DNA from: Pollutimonas sp035515055
GTDB taxonomy: Bacteria > Pseudomonadota > Gammaproteobacteria > Burkholderiales > Burkholderiaceae_B
Reading direction: 5' to 3'
Length of the DNA: 64,000 nucleotides
NCBI GenBank assembly: GCA_035515055.1
Contig: DATJBV010000045.1
Coordinates: 123,971 to 187,970 of the forward strand
Below the pieces are notes generated by a model, which did not search any database, was not told where the DNA came from, and saw only the letters and a program-made list of their open reading frames with translations. This document shows positions 25,115 to 34,434 of the stretch, piece after piece (the stretch's first letter is position 1; each line of letters opens with the position of its first letter). A program made the translations under genes and the position numbers.

Positions 25115-26489
25115 ACCCGTTGTTGTGTTGGAGCGCGACCAGGTCAAAGCCGTTTCCCCGATCGCTTCCACCGCAGGCGTGCGTCTGGGGATGCGCCGCG
25201 GTGGCGTAAGCACGCTGTGCCCCAAAGCCAAGTTGATGCACTACGACTCCCACATTGAAGCGCGCGCCATCGATGCGGTGTCGTTAGCCCTTTTGCAATA
25301 TACGCCCGACCTTGCCTTGTCCGGAGACAACACCCTTTTACTGGATGTCTCGGCCAGCCTGAGCCTTTTTGGCGGTGTGCGCAGGCTATATTGCCGAGTG
25401 CGTTCCACGCTGGAAAGCCTTGGTTTCGCTGCGCGAATCTCAATGGCCCCTACCGCTGGCGGCGCCTGGCTGCTTTCGACCCACAAAACACAATGGCGAC
25501 GGGTGTTGCGGCTAGAAACGCTCACGAACCGATTGGACGCCCTGCCTTGCGCGTACTTACCGGCAGCGCGTCCTTACCGTGATTGGCTCGATGGCATAGG
25601 CTGCACGACTCTGGGATCCTTGCGTAGGCTACCGCGCGCCGGCCTTCAACGACGTACGAATAAATCGCTACTCCAGGCCCTGGATGCGGCATACGGCCAG
25701 GCGCCCGAATTATTTAATTGGGTTGTAGCGCCGCTCGAATTTAACGGGCGCATCGAACTCATCGAACGCATCGAACATGCCGAAGCGGTCATCTTTGTTG
25801 CCCGGCGCCTTATCGAGCAGCTTTGCGGCTGGTTGTCAGCCTGGCAACGCGCCGTCACCCGAATGGTATTCAAGCTCGGGCACGAGCGCGGCCGCCACGC
25901 CCGTCCTCCCACCGAACTGGAACTTACCCTTGGCGCGCCCACCTGGGAATCCGAGCATCTGCTACGGCTTCTTGTTGAGCGTCTACATAACCTGGAATTG
26001 CCGGCGCCAGTCATTACGATAGATCTGCACGCTGCCGATACCGAAACCATGGCGCCGGTGCCTAAGGACCTATTTCCCGATCCCGGTGGCAGTCCGGCAG
26101 ACCGGCAACGGTTAATGGAAATACTGATCGCACGCCTGGGACGTGAAAACATCTTGCAGCCCAGCCCTATCGCCGATCACCGTCCCGAAATCGCCAATCG
26201 CTGGGTACCCTTGGACGAAAAACCGGGGGCCACCGAATGCGTTCAAGGTGCTGAACGGCCGTTTTGGCTACTTGCGCAACCCGTAGTCCTGCCCGTCAAG
26301 CAGCATCGACCATTTTACGGATCTCCACTACACGTCATCCACGGCCCCGAGCGCATCGAGGACGGCTGGTGGGCGGGGCTGGCTGTGCGTGATTATTATG
26401 TCGCTCAAGCTGAAAACGGAACACGCTATTGGCTTTATCAAGAGCGTGGCAGCGAAGCTGGCTGGTTTTTGCACGGCCTATTTGCGTGA
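25044..26489 (+). CDS. imuB: ImuB, Y-family polymerase-like protein without the usual active site
   Basis: This 481-residue protein has a Y-family polymerase fold. The first metal-binding motif (normally DxDxFF) reads WIGVHLSHASLD, and the second (normally SIDE) reads LLDVSAS, so the catalytic carboxylates are largely lost, as is known for ImuB. It probably acts as a scaffold linking the beta clamp, ImuA and DnaE2. The ATG at 25044 lies inside the imuA coding region. The C-terminus holds a long extension after the little-finger region, as in other ImuB proteins. Confidence 0.93.
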   Translation: MRLWIGVHLSHASLDTHCPNWRTEPVVVLERDQVKAVSPIASTAGVRLGMRRGGVSTLCPKAKLMHYDSHIEARAIDAVSLALLQYTPDLALSGDNTLLLDVSASLSLFGGVRRLYCRVRSTLESLGFAARISMAPTAGGAWLLSTHKTQWRRVLRLETLTNRLDALPCAYLPAARPYRDWLDGIGCTTLGSLRRLPRAGLQRRTNKSLLQALDAAYGQAPELFNWVVAPLEFNGRIELIERIEHAEAVIFVARRLIEQLCGWLSAWQRAVTRMVFKLGHERGRHARPPTELELTLGAPTWESEHLLRLLVERLHNLELPAPVITIDLHAADTETMAPVPKDLFPDPGGSPADRQRLMEILIARLGRENILQPSPIADHRPEIANRWVPLDEKPGATECVQGAERPFWLLAQPVVLPVKQHRPFYGSPLHVIHGPERIEDGWWAGLAVRDYYVAQAENGTRYWLYQERGSEAGWFLHGLFA

Positions 26490-26497
26490 CATGGCTT

Positions 26498-29400
26498 ATG
26501 TATATCCCTTCCATCCTTCCGCCCTATAGCGAACTGCATTGCTTGACCAATTACACATTCCTGCGTGGCGCCTCGCATCCGGAAGAAATGGTCGCGCGCG
26601 CGGCGGAACTGGGCTATGGCGCGATTGCAATCACGGATGAATGCTCCGTGGCTGGTGTGGTACGCGCCCATGTCGAGGCTAAAAAACAAAAGCTGCCACT
26701 CTTGATTGGATCCAGCTTTACGCTGCGCAACCCTGCCGGTGACGCCGCCGTATCGCTGGTGGTGCTGGCGCAAACTCGCAGCGGCTACGGTAATTTGTGC
26801 GAATTCATCACGCTAGGCCGGCGCCGGGCGAAAAAAGGCGAATACCGGCTCTCACCCAACGACATCGACAGCCCTGGCGATCCCAAACTTGTCCATTTGC
26901 GTGGATTACCCGAATGCGTCGTGCTTCTGGTTCCCGAGTATGGGGCTCCCATAGCCCGCCTGCTTGCTCAGGCGGAATGGGCGGCAACCACGTTCCCTGG
27001 CCGCTGCTGGATCTCGCTCACGCTTTTGCGTCGTGCACAGGATGATCGCCATAAGGCGGCCGTACTGGCAGCAGCTCGACACGCCGATATCCGCGTTGTC
27101 GCCACTGGCCAAGTGGAAATGCATGTACGGTCCAGAAAACCCATGCACGACACGCTCGCCGCCGTGCGCCTGGGTAAATCGGTGCCCGACTGCGGATTCG
27201 AACGTGCGCCTAATGGCGAACATCACCTGCGGGCACGGCTGAGCTTGGCCAACCTGTATCCTCGTGACGCGCTGGAAGAAACCATTGAAGTGGCAAGCCA
27301 ATGCCCGTTCAACCTGGACGAGCTCAAGTACGAATACCCGGACGAAATCTGCCCGCAAGGAGCCACGCCCACCGCCTATCTGCGCCAGGAAACCTACATA
27401 GGTGCCCATCGGCGGTTTCCTGAAGGGATCCCGACTAATGTGCAGGAACAAATCGAACACGAGCTGGAACTTATCGCTGAACTGAAATATGAATCTTATT
27501 TCCTGACGGTCTACGATATCGTTACATTCGCCCGGGGCCGCCAAATACTGTGTCAAGGTCGCGGCTCGGCGGCAAACAGTGCGGTGTGCTACTGCCTGGG
27601 CATTACCGAAGTGGATCCCGCGCGGGGTAATAATCTCTTCGAGCGTTTCATCAGCAAAGAGCGCAATGAACCGCCCGATATCGACGTGGATTTCGAGCAC
27701 CAACGGCGCGAAGAGGTTATCCAATATATCTACGATAAATATGGACGAGATCGCGCCGCCCTTACAGCCGTTGTCACCACCTACCGCGTTAAAAGCACGG
27801 TGCGCGATACCGGCAAGGCGCTGGGGATCGACCCGATGATCGTTGACGCCGTGGCGAAGTCTTATCATTACTGGGATGGCCGCGGCAATTTAGCCGCGCG
27901 CATGGGCGAATGTGGGCTGGATCCTGACTCTTCCACTGCGAAACAATGGATAAGCCTGGCTGAGCGCCTCATGGGCTTTCCGCGGCACATGTCGCAGCAT
28001 CCTGGCGGTTTTGTCATATCACGCGGGCCGTTGTGTCGCCTGGTGCCCATCGAAAACGCCGCCATGGCGGATCGCAGCGTCGTGCAATGGGATAAAGACG
28101 ATATAGATGCGGTGGGACTGCTGAAGATCGATATCCTGGCCCTGGGTATGCTCAGCGTCATCCGGCGTGCCTTGGAAGGCGTATCCCAGCTACGGGGCGA
28201 ACCGTTCGAATTGCAAGACATTCCGCCCGAAGATAGCGCAACCTACGACATGATTTGCGAAGCCGACACCATCGGCACATTCCAGATCGAATCCCGTGCA
28301 CAAATGACCATGCTGCCCCGCATGCGTCCGCGGGAGTTTTACGATCTGGTGATCGAGGTCGCTATCGTCCGGCCGGGCCCCATCCAGGGCGGCATGGTGC
28401 ACCCTTATTTACGTCGCCGGCAAGGCTTGGAAAAGGTAACGTATCCCAGTCCAGAGGTCCGCAAAGCGCTGGAGCGCACGCTAGGCATACCAATTTTCCA
28501 GGAGCAGGTAATGCAGATTGCCATGCTTGCCGCTGGCTTTACCGCGGGCGAAGCAGACGAACTTCGCCGTTCGATGGCGGCATGGCGGCGCCGAGGCGGC
28601 TTGGGCAAGTTTTATGACAAGATCATCGATGGCATGACCAGCCGCGGCTATGACCGCGAGTTTGCGGAACAAATCTTTAAGCAAATCCAGGGATTCGGTG
28701 AATACGGCTTTCCAGAAAGCCATGCGGCAAGCTTTGCCCTGCTGGCGTATGCAAGTTGTTGGCTTAAGCGCCACGAGCCCGAAGCATTCCTGATCGCCCT
28801 ATTGAACAGCCAGCCGATGGGCTTTTATTCCCCCTCTGTACTCGTGCAAGATGCCCAGCGCCATGGGGTAACGATCCTTCCCGTCGACGCGACGATCAGC
28901 AATTGGGAGGCACAGTTTGAATCCATGGGTACCACACGCCCATCGGTTCGTTTGGGGTTGAACCAGTTAAGCGGCATGCGTCAGGAAAGCGCCTGGCGGA
29001 TCGAAGAAGCGCGCGCCGCAAGGCCATTTGACTCCGTCGCCGATATGGCCTTACGCGCCAATCTCGACCGGCATGATGTAAATTGCCTGGCTGCGGGCGA
29101 TGCCTTGCGCGCGCTGGCTGGTCATCGTCGGGCAGCACTGTGGGAGTCGGTCGTGAGCACACCCGAACACGGGCTGCTAAAAGAAGCGCAAATACATGAA
29201 GATATCGCGCCACAGCTGCCGCTACTCACCGAAGGCGAATCCTTGGTGGCGGATTACCGCACGCTTGGCCTAACGCTGGGGCGGCATCCGCTCGCACTCT
29301 TGCGCGATAAGCTAACCGCAATGCGCTTCTCATCGTCGGCGCAATTACGCGAGCAACCGGACCGACGCCTGGTACGGGCTTGCGGCATCGTCACGGTGCG

Positions 29401-29647
29401 CCAGCGCCCCGGAACGTCGAAAGGCGTGGTTTTTGTAACCTTGGAAGACGAGGCTGGCCAAATAAATCTCGTTGTTCGGCCGCAAATTCTGGAGCGGCAG
29501 CGACGGGAACTACTTACTTCAAGGCTGCTTGGCGCTTATGGGACTTGGCAATCTCAAAGCGGCGTGCAGCATCTTATCGTTGGACGACTGATCGATCTAA
29601 CGCCAATGCTCGGCGAACTTGAGACCTCGAGTCGCGACTTCCATTAA
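26498..29647 (+). CDS. dnaE2: Error-prone DNA polymerase DnaE2
   Basis: This 1049-residue C-family polymerase has an N-terminal PHP domain (SELHCLTNYTFLRGASHPEE, AITDECSVAGVVRAH), the palm motif PDIDVDFEHQRREEV with the catalytic aspartates, and a C-terminal OB domain (GIVTVRQRPGTSKGVVFVTLEDE). It lacks the C-terminal tau-binding part of the replicative DnaE1. It performs lesion bypass during the SOS response with ImuA and ImuB. The start MYIPSILPPYSELH at 26498 lies nine bases after the imuB stop codon. The longer open frame overlapping imuB is not supported. Confidence 0.96.
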   Translation: MYIPSILPPYSELHCLTNYTFLRGASHPEEMVARAAELGYGAIAITDECSVAGVVRAHVEAKKQKLPLLIGSSFTLRNPAGDAAVSLVVLAQTRSGYGNLCEFITLGRRRAKKGEYRLSPNDIDSPGDPKLVHLRGLPECVVLLVPEYGAPIARLLAQAEWAATTFPGRCWISLTLLRRAQDDRHKAAVLAAARHADIRVVATGQVEMHVRSRKPMHDTLAAVRLGKSVPDCGFERAPNGEHHLRARLSLANLYPRDALEETIEVASQCPFNLDELKYEYPDEICPQGATPTAYLRQETYIGAHRRFPEGIPTNVQEQIEHELELIAELKYESYFLTVYDIVTFARGRQILCQGRGSAANSAVCYCLGITEVDPARGNNLFERFISKERNEPPDIDVDFEHQRREEVIQYIYDKYGRDRAALTAVVTTYRVKSTVRDTGKALGIDPMIVDAVAKSYHYWDGRGNLAARMGECGLDPDSSTAKQWISLAERLMGFPRHMSQHPGGFVISRGPLCRLVPIENAAMADRSVVQWDKDDIDAVGLLKIDILALGMLSVIRRALEGVSQLRGEPFELQDIPPEDSATYDMICEADTIGTFQIESRAQMTMLPRMRPREFYDLVIEVAIVRPGPIQGGMVHPYLRRRQGLEKVTYPSPEVRKALERTLGIPIFQEQVMQIAMLAAGFTAGEADELRRSMAAWRRRGGLGKFYDKIIDGMTSRGYDREFAEQIFKQIQGFGEYGFPESHAASFALLAYASCWLKRHEPEAFLIALLNSQPMGFYSPSVLVQDAQRHGVTILPVDATISNWEAQFESMGTTRPSVRLGLNQLSGMRQESAWRIEEARAARPFDSVADMALRANLDRHDVNCLAAGDALRALAGHRRAALWESVVSTPEHGLLKEAQIHEDIAPQLPLLTEGESLVADYRTLGLTLGRHPLALLRDKLTAMRFSSSAQLREQPDRRLVRACGIVTVRQRPGTSKGVVFVTLEDEAGQINLVVRPQILERQRRELLTSRLLGAYGTWQSQSGVQHLIVGRLIDLTPMLGELETSSRDFH

Positions 29648-29675
29648 AATGACTCTCTTTACCAAGGATGCCGCC

Positions 29676-30137
29676 ATGAGCAATACGCTCAAAATTCAAC
29701 TTGCCGATGCCGTCAAAGCCGCCATGCGCGCCAAGGATTCCGCCCGCCTGGGCACCTTGCGATTCTTGCAAGCCGCCGTCAACCAAAAAGAAATCGACGA
29801 CAGACGCGAACTCGACGATGCCGAAATAACCGCCATTATTGAAAAACAAGTCAAACAGCGCCGCGAGTCCATTGCCGCATTCGAACAAGCCGGGCGAACC
29901 GACACGGCTCAACAGGAAACCGCGGAACTGCAAGTCCTGAAAGAATTTCTGCCGCAGGCGGCAACCCAGCAGGAAATCACGGCCGCGATCGACGCTGCGT
30001 TAGCCGAAGTGACGAGCCAAGGCGTTGTGGGCGGCCCCGCCATGGGCAAGGCAATGGCAATATTGAAAGCAGCGCTGGCCGGGCGCGCCGATATGTCGGC
30101 ATTATCGGCGATGGTCAAAGAGCGCCTAAAGTCTTAG
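29676..30137 (+). CDS. yqeY: GatB/YqeY domain protein
   Basis: This 153-residue helical protein has the YqeY signature LKIQLADAVKAAMRAKDSARLGTLRFLQAAVNQKEID and EFLPQAATQQEI. The domain resembles the tail of the GatB amidotransferase subunit. Its role in bacteria is uncertain; it may bind tRNA. The ATG at 29676 follows an AAGGA site. It lies 28 bases after dnaE2, probably an accident of position, since it is usually found next to rpsU or dnaG. Confidence 0.9.
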   Translation: MSNTLKIQLADAVKAAMRAKDSARLGTLRFLQAAVNQKEIDDRRELDDAEITAIIEKQVKQRRESIAAFEQAGRTDTAQQETAELQVLKEFLPQAATQQEITAAIDAALAEVTSQGVVGGPAMGKAMAILKAALAGRADMSALSAMVKERLKS

Positions 30138-30144
30138 CATACCG

Positions 30145-30543
30145 TCACTTGTAGACCATGCAAACAGACGTATCCATGCGCACCGATTCGCGCATGGCGT
30201 TCAGCGCGTCAACATCCCAGGGCCCGCGCCCCCATACCGTATGCACGACTTCCGTATGCCGGGCGTCAACCGCCTTGATGTCCGTGCGAGCCACTTCCAT
30301 GTCTTGCATTGGGCCCCGCACCGCCACCCAGGCTGTTTGCGTGGCCGCGTCGACCTGCGCGTAGACGTCGTATTGTTTCTTGCCGCGCAAGCACTCGTGC
30401 GCCTGGTTTTGAGCGCGCAAATATACCGTTTGGTAACTGCGGGGCACGGTATAGGAAACGCTGGGCGATTCCCCAGGCTGTATGCCGAGCGCGCACCCCG
30501 ACAGCACGCCTGCAAGCCCCGCACTGATAATAAGCGCTCTCAT
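30145..30543 (-). CDS. Predicted lipoprotein of unknown function
   Basis: This 132-residue protein has a short signal sequence with lipobox LSGC (RALIISAGLAGVLSGCALG), so it should be lipid-anchored. The mature part has a SYQTVYLRAQNQAHECLRGKKQYDVYAQVD region with two Cys (ECL and SVCM) that could form a disulfide. I do not recognise the family; conserved proteins of this type occur in Bordetella. The ATG at 30543 has a clear GGAGG five bases upstream. It is convergent with yqeY. Confidence 0.8.
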   Translation of the reverse strand: MRALIISAGLAGVLSGCALGIQPGESPSVSYTVPRSYQTVYLRAQNQAHECLRGKKQYDVYAQVDAATQTAWVAVRGPMQDMEVARTDIKAVDARHTEVVHTVWGRGPWDVDALNAMRESVRMDTSVCMVYK

Positions 30544-30588
30544 GCCAGCCTCCAGAATCATCATGGGTCACAACGCCCGCACCAAGCG

Positions 30589-31674
30589 TTACGAGCATGC
30601 CTCGTTCAAGAGGGCTCTTTCGCTATCGAGGACAGGATAGTCAATATACCCCTTGGGGCCGTCAGCGTAAAACGTGCTGGCGTCCCACTGGTTCAGTTCA
30701 GCGCCCGTTTTCAGCCTGGCAACCAGATCCGGATTGGCAATGAAGGCTCGCCCGAACGCCACCGCTTCGGCGCGTCCGCTGGCCAGGACCTGCCTGGCCG
30801 ACTCCAACTCGTAGCGCTCATTGACAATAAGTGGACCGCCGAATAATCGCTTGATCTGGGCGGTCTGGCTGCCATTGCCCGGCGCTTCACGTACAAAAAT
30901 GAAGGCAATGCCCCTTTGGCCCAGGGCGCGCGCGACGTGATTGAATATCAGTTCGGGATTGGAATCGGAAATGGCATGCGCGGTACCGCGGGGCGACAAA
31001 TGCACGCCCACACGTCCCGCCCCCCAAATACCCGAGCAAGCATCGACGATCTCGAGTAACAGCCTAGACCGGTTTTCCACAGAGCCGCCGTAGATATCGT
31101 GCCTTTTATTGGTGCCGTCCTGAAGGAACTGATCGACCAGATATCCATTGGCCGCATGTACCTCGACGCCGTCGAAATCGGCCTCGCGGGCGTGGCGCGC
31201 CGCCTGGGCGAAATCGGCCACAATGCCTGCTATTTCTTCTGTGCGCAGCGCACGCGGCACAACATAGTTGCGATGCGGGCGCAGCAGGCTGACATGCCCT
31301 TCGCACGCGATGGCGCTGGGGGCAACGGGAATTTCGCCATTCAGGTATTCCGGGTCGGAAACACGCCCCACATGCCATAACTGCAGGAATATTTTCCCGC
31401 CTCGGGCATGCACGGCACTGGTAATCTTTTTCCATCCTTCGACCTGGGCGCTGCTCCAGATGCCGGGCGTGTTCGGATACCCGACACCCGATGGAGAAAC
31501 CGACGTAGCCTCTGATAAAATAAGACCGGCAGAAGCCCTCTGACAATAATACACACGCATCAAGTCATTGGGAATGCGGCCGTGCGAGGCTCGCGTGCGG
31601 GTTAAGGGCGCCATTACGACGCGGTTGTTTAATTCCACCGCACCCAATTGAATGGGGTCAAACAAACTAGTCAT
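30589..31674 (-). CDS. Alkene reductase, Old Yellow Enzyme family
   Basis: This 361-residue FMN-dependent TIM barrel resembles NemA/N-ethylmaleimide reductase. The motifs are LFDPIQLGAVELNNRVVMAPLTR at the start and VEVHAANGYLVDQFLQDGTN, in which His-Ala-Ala-Asn provides the substrate-binding His/Asn pair. The segment YGGSVENRSRLLLEI and the C-terminal phosphate site AFGRAFIANPDLVARL follow. It reduces activated C=C bonds, nitro compounds or quinones with NAD(P)H. No TetR/NemR-type regulator adjoins it. The 163 bases between it and the potassium genes show no further gene. Confidence 0.92.
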   Translation of the reverse strand: MTSLFDPIQLGAVELNNRVVMAPLTRTRASHGRIPNDLMRVYYCQRASAGLILSEATSVSPSGVGYPNTPGIWSSAQVEGWKKITSAVHARGGKIFLQLWHVGRVSDPEYLNGEIPVAPSAIACEGHVSLLRPHRNYVVPRALRTEEIAGIVADFAQAARHAREADFDGVEVHAANGYLVDQFLQDGTNKRHDIYGGSVENRSRLLLEIVDACSGIWGAGRVGVHLSPRGTAHAISDSNPELIFNHVARALGQRGIAFIFVREAPGNGSQTAQIKRLFGGPLIVNERYELESARQVLASGRAEAVAFGRAFIANPDLVARLKTGAELNQWDASTFYADGPKGYIDYPVLDSERALLNEACS

Positions 31675-31837
31675 AGTTATACCGCTATTTAATCAAGGTT
31701 ATCGCGAGTCTGCATTAAAACGGCAGGTTCTGCCGACATATACCCAAGTCCATTAGGGTTTTTACCAGAATTCGCGTTAAGCTACCATTCGTTCAACGCA
31801 CTAATTCAGCGTCCGCCGGGCAAACCACGAGGGAAGC

Positions 31838-32491
31838 ATGGGGCAATTTGCAGTCATAGGTCTGGGCAGATTCGGTTCGGCGGCATCCCTGGAACTCATG
31901 AAAATGGGCCATTCGGTCCTGGGAATCGACACCAACGGCAAGCTCGTGGACAGGTACGCCGACGAACTGACACACGCCGTCATCGCCGATGTCACCGATC
32001 GCGATGCTCTGGAAGAACTTGGCCTGGATAATTACGACGTGGTACTCGTCGCCATCGGCGAAGAAATCCAGGCTAGCCTGTTGTGCGTTGTGCACCTGAA
32101 ATCCCTGGGGGTCCAAACCCTATGGGTCAAGGCCTCTTCACATGCGCAGCATCTCATTCTAAGCAAACTCGGCGTTGCCCGTATTGTGCACCCCGAAGAA
32201 GAAATGGGTATACGTGTGGCCCAAGCCTTGAGCTACCCCATGGTGAACGACTATATCTCTATAGGAAACGGTGAATTCGTAGTGGAAATCGATGTCAGCG
32301 AGCGCCTGCAGGGTACGCCGCTGGGTCAGGTATTCCGGGAACAGCCGGAATCCTTGCACGTTTTGCTGGTAAAACGCAAAACAGAGGTCACCGTACACCC
32401 CCCGGGCGACTTCATTCTTCACGCCAAAGACATTCTCGTCCTGTTGGGGCAACTGACCACTTTGAAGACGATCGCGCCTAAGCTCATCTAA
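31838..32491 (+). CDS. Potassium uptake regulatory subunit, TrkA/KtrA type
   Basis: This 217-residue protein has a single RCK unit: a Rossmann domain with GLGRFGSA at 8-15 and an acidic residue after the second strand (GIDTNGKL), then an RCK-C domain (GTPLGQVFREQPESLHVLLVKRK). One RCK unit of this size fits KtrA rather than the duplicated TrkA. It forms a cytoplasmic ring gating the channel subunit encoded three bases downstream, in response to nucleotides. Confidence 0.92.
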   Translation: MGQFAVIGLGRFGSAASLELMKMGHSVLGIDTNGKLVDRYADELTHAVIADVTDRDALEELGLDNYDVVLVAIGEEIQASLLCVVHLKSLGVQTLWVKASSHAQHLILSKLGVARIVHPEEEMGIRVAQALSYPMVNDYISIGNGEFVVEIDVSERLQGTPLGQVFREQPESLHVLLVKRKTEVTVHPPGDFILHAKDILVLLGQLTTLKTIAPKLI

Positions 32492-32494
32492 GTC

Positions 32495-33862
32495 ATGCGC
32501 AACTGGGATCCGCTCTATACATACCGCTCATATAAGCGTATTGAACGCAGCGGTTTATTGCGCGCAAGCCCTCCCATGGTTCTCGCCGCTGGATTTCTGG
32601 CCTTGATCCTGGTCGGCGCCTTGGTCTTATCGCTTCCGGCCGCCAGCCAGCAGCCAATAAGCATATTCACCGCCTTTTTTATGGCGACCTCGGCAGTGAC
32701 GGTCTCCGGCTTGACCATAATCGACCCGGCCACCGTGCTTACTCACTTCGGCCAAATTGTCCTTATCGTGCTCGTGCAGCTCGGGGGGTTGGGTTTTGTT
32801 ACCTTCGCGGTGGTGTCCGCCATTACAATTGGTCACCGCATGAGCCTCCAGCATCAGGCCCTGGCGCTGGAAGCGTTCAACCAGACCAGCGTTTCGAAAA
32901 TTCGGCGCACGGCCTTCCTGGTAGTGAAAACGTCGTTGTTAATCGAGGCCATCGCCGCCGTAGTACTCACGCTTTGGTGGTGGCGCGATTATCCGCTGAC
33001 CACCGCGGCGTATCGCGCTGTTTTCCACGCCATCGCGGCGTTTAATAACTCTGGATTCTCACTGTTCCCGGCCAGCCTCGCCCAGTTTGTCGACGACCCC
33101 GTCACGATACTCGTCGTTACCTCATTGATCATATTAGGCGGGATTGGCTTCTCCGTCATTGGCGATGTCGTGCACCGTAAGCGATGGACGACGCTCTTAC
33201 CCTATACCAAACTGGTGTTGTTGGGCACGCTGGGCTTGAACCTTATCGGATTTTTCTTGATATGGGCGCTCGAGGCGGGCAATCCCAATACACTGGGTAC
33301 CCTGACAACCGGCGGGCAAGCTCTGGCCGCATGGATGCAAAGCATCACGTCCCGCACCGCTGGCTTCACCACCATCGATATCACCCAGTTGCATGACAGC
33401 TCGACGCTTATCGTCATGTTGCTGATGTTCATCGGAGGCGGATCCCTCAGCACCGCCAGCGGCATAAAAATCGGCACCTTCATCGTCTTAGTGGCCGCCG
33501 TCTATTCCTATATTTTCCATAAAAAAGAAGTCGTGCTGCTGCAACGCGCCATTTCGCCCAGTACCGTCCAAAAATCGCTCGCCCTCGTGCTGGTCACCAC
33601 CGCATTGGTTTTTCTCGGCGTGCTGACCATGACCATTTTCGAAGACCTGCCGTTCATCAGCATACTGTTCGAAGTAGTGTCGGCGCTTAGCACCACAGGA
33701 ATGAGCCGCGACTTGACGCATCACCTTACGGCCCCCAGCCAGGCATTGTTGATGGTATTGATGTTTGCCGGTCGGCTCGGACCGCTCACGTTGGTATACA
33801 GCCTGGCCACCCAGAAACGCAGTCGCGTGCGTTATCCGGAGACGTCTTTTCAGGTCGGATAA
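32495..33862 (+). CDS. Potassium uptake membrane subunit, TrkH/KtrB type
   Basis: This 455-residue protein has four membrane-pore-membrane repeats. Pore-loop segments can be seen as TSAVTVSGLTIID, AFNNSGFSLFP, SRTAGFTTIDI and STTGMSRD, each carrying the conserved Gly of the selectivity filter. The length is KtrB-like. It carries K+ into the cell, probably coupled to Na+. It forms a two-gene operon with the RCK subunit before it and is followed by tRNA-Pro. Confidence 0.93.
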   Translation: MRNWDPLYTYRSYKRIERSGLLRASPPMVLAAGFLALILVGALVLSLPAASQQPISIFTAFFMATSAVTVSGLTIIDPATVLTHFGQIVLIVLVQLGGLGFVTFAVVSAITIGHRMSLQHQALALEAFNQTSVSKIRRTAFLVVKTSLLIEAIAAVVLTLWWWRDYPLTTAAYRAVFHAIAAFNNSGFSLFPASLAQFVDDPVTILVVTSLIILGGIGFSVIGDVVHRKRWTTLLPYTKLVLLGTLGLNLIGFFLIWALEAGNPNTLGTLTTGGQALAAWMQSITSRTAGFTTIDITQLHDSSTLIVMLLMFIGGGSLSTASGIKIGTFIVLVAAVYSYIFHKKEVVLLQRAISPSTVQKSLALVLVTTALVFLGVLTMTIFEDLPFISILFEVVSALSTTGMSRDLTHHLTAPSQALLMVLMFAGRLGPLTLVYSLATQKRSRVRYPETSFQVG

Positions 33863-33938
33863 TATCGGGGCGGCACACCCGATCTTCAGCCCCGGCGTTC
33901 GCAACAATGTCATCCGGTTTTGTGCTAGAATTTCGTTC

Positions 33939-34017
<79 letters not shown>

Positions 34018-34032
34018 TATTCAGACGTACAG

Positions 34033-34070
34033 AAAGCGGCTTGGCAATCATTTGCCAAGCCGCTTTTTCT
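34033..34070 (+). terminator. Rho-independent terminator after tRNA-Pro
   Basis: A 13-bp perfect stem (AGCGGCTTGGCAA / TTGCCAAGCCGCT) with a TCAT loop, preceded by A residues and followed by TTTTTCTTTTC. It is a textbook terminator, 15 bases after the tRNA. Confidence 0.95.
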
Positions 34071-34434
34071 TTTCTTCGGGCCTTCTGGCCGTTCCCCTTA
34101 AAGTCGCCCAATTCCTCCGCCCCCGTGCCCAGGGATACCGACCATTCTTCTTAATCAATACGACGCGCCTTGGCGTACGCCTTCAGGGGCGTTGCAGCGT
34201 AGGCTGAACACCGCCTGTTCGCCTCGTTCCTTCATCTTTAAGATGGACTCCATCAAGCCTGTATCCAGGCATTTTCGATTCGACGAGCAAGAGATTCAGC
34301 CTAGCGGGTAAGCCCGCATCATAGGCTGCTCGCGCCCCACGACCACGAAAGACAAGCAAAATCAAAGGGAGTCCGCGCTATGTGTTTGTTCAAGGAACTG
34401 CTGATGCCGCTTGCTTCGACTTGAACGGACCATC
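34071..34434 (+). promoter_or_regulatory. Leader and promoter region of the pga operon (no gene seen)
   Basis: These 364 bases hold no convincing gene. A strong hairpin at 34297-34328 pairs CAGCCTA+GCGGG with CCCGC+TAGGCTG around a TAAG loop and a 4-base bulge. Several GGA motifs of the CsrA type follow or flank it (ATGGA near 34243, AGGGA near 34369, AAGGA near 34393, GAGGA at the start codon). In E. coli the pgaA leader is bound by CsrA at multiple GGA sites. A 14-codon open frame at 34380-34424 has a GGGAG upstream but is too short to judge. Confidence 0.4.

Noticed and set aside
34380..34424. 14-codon open frame with a GGGAG site as a leader peptide of pgaA
   Set aside because: Too short to judge, no regulatory codon run, and no pairing hairpins of attenuator type after it.
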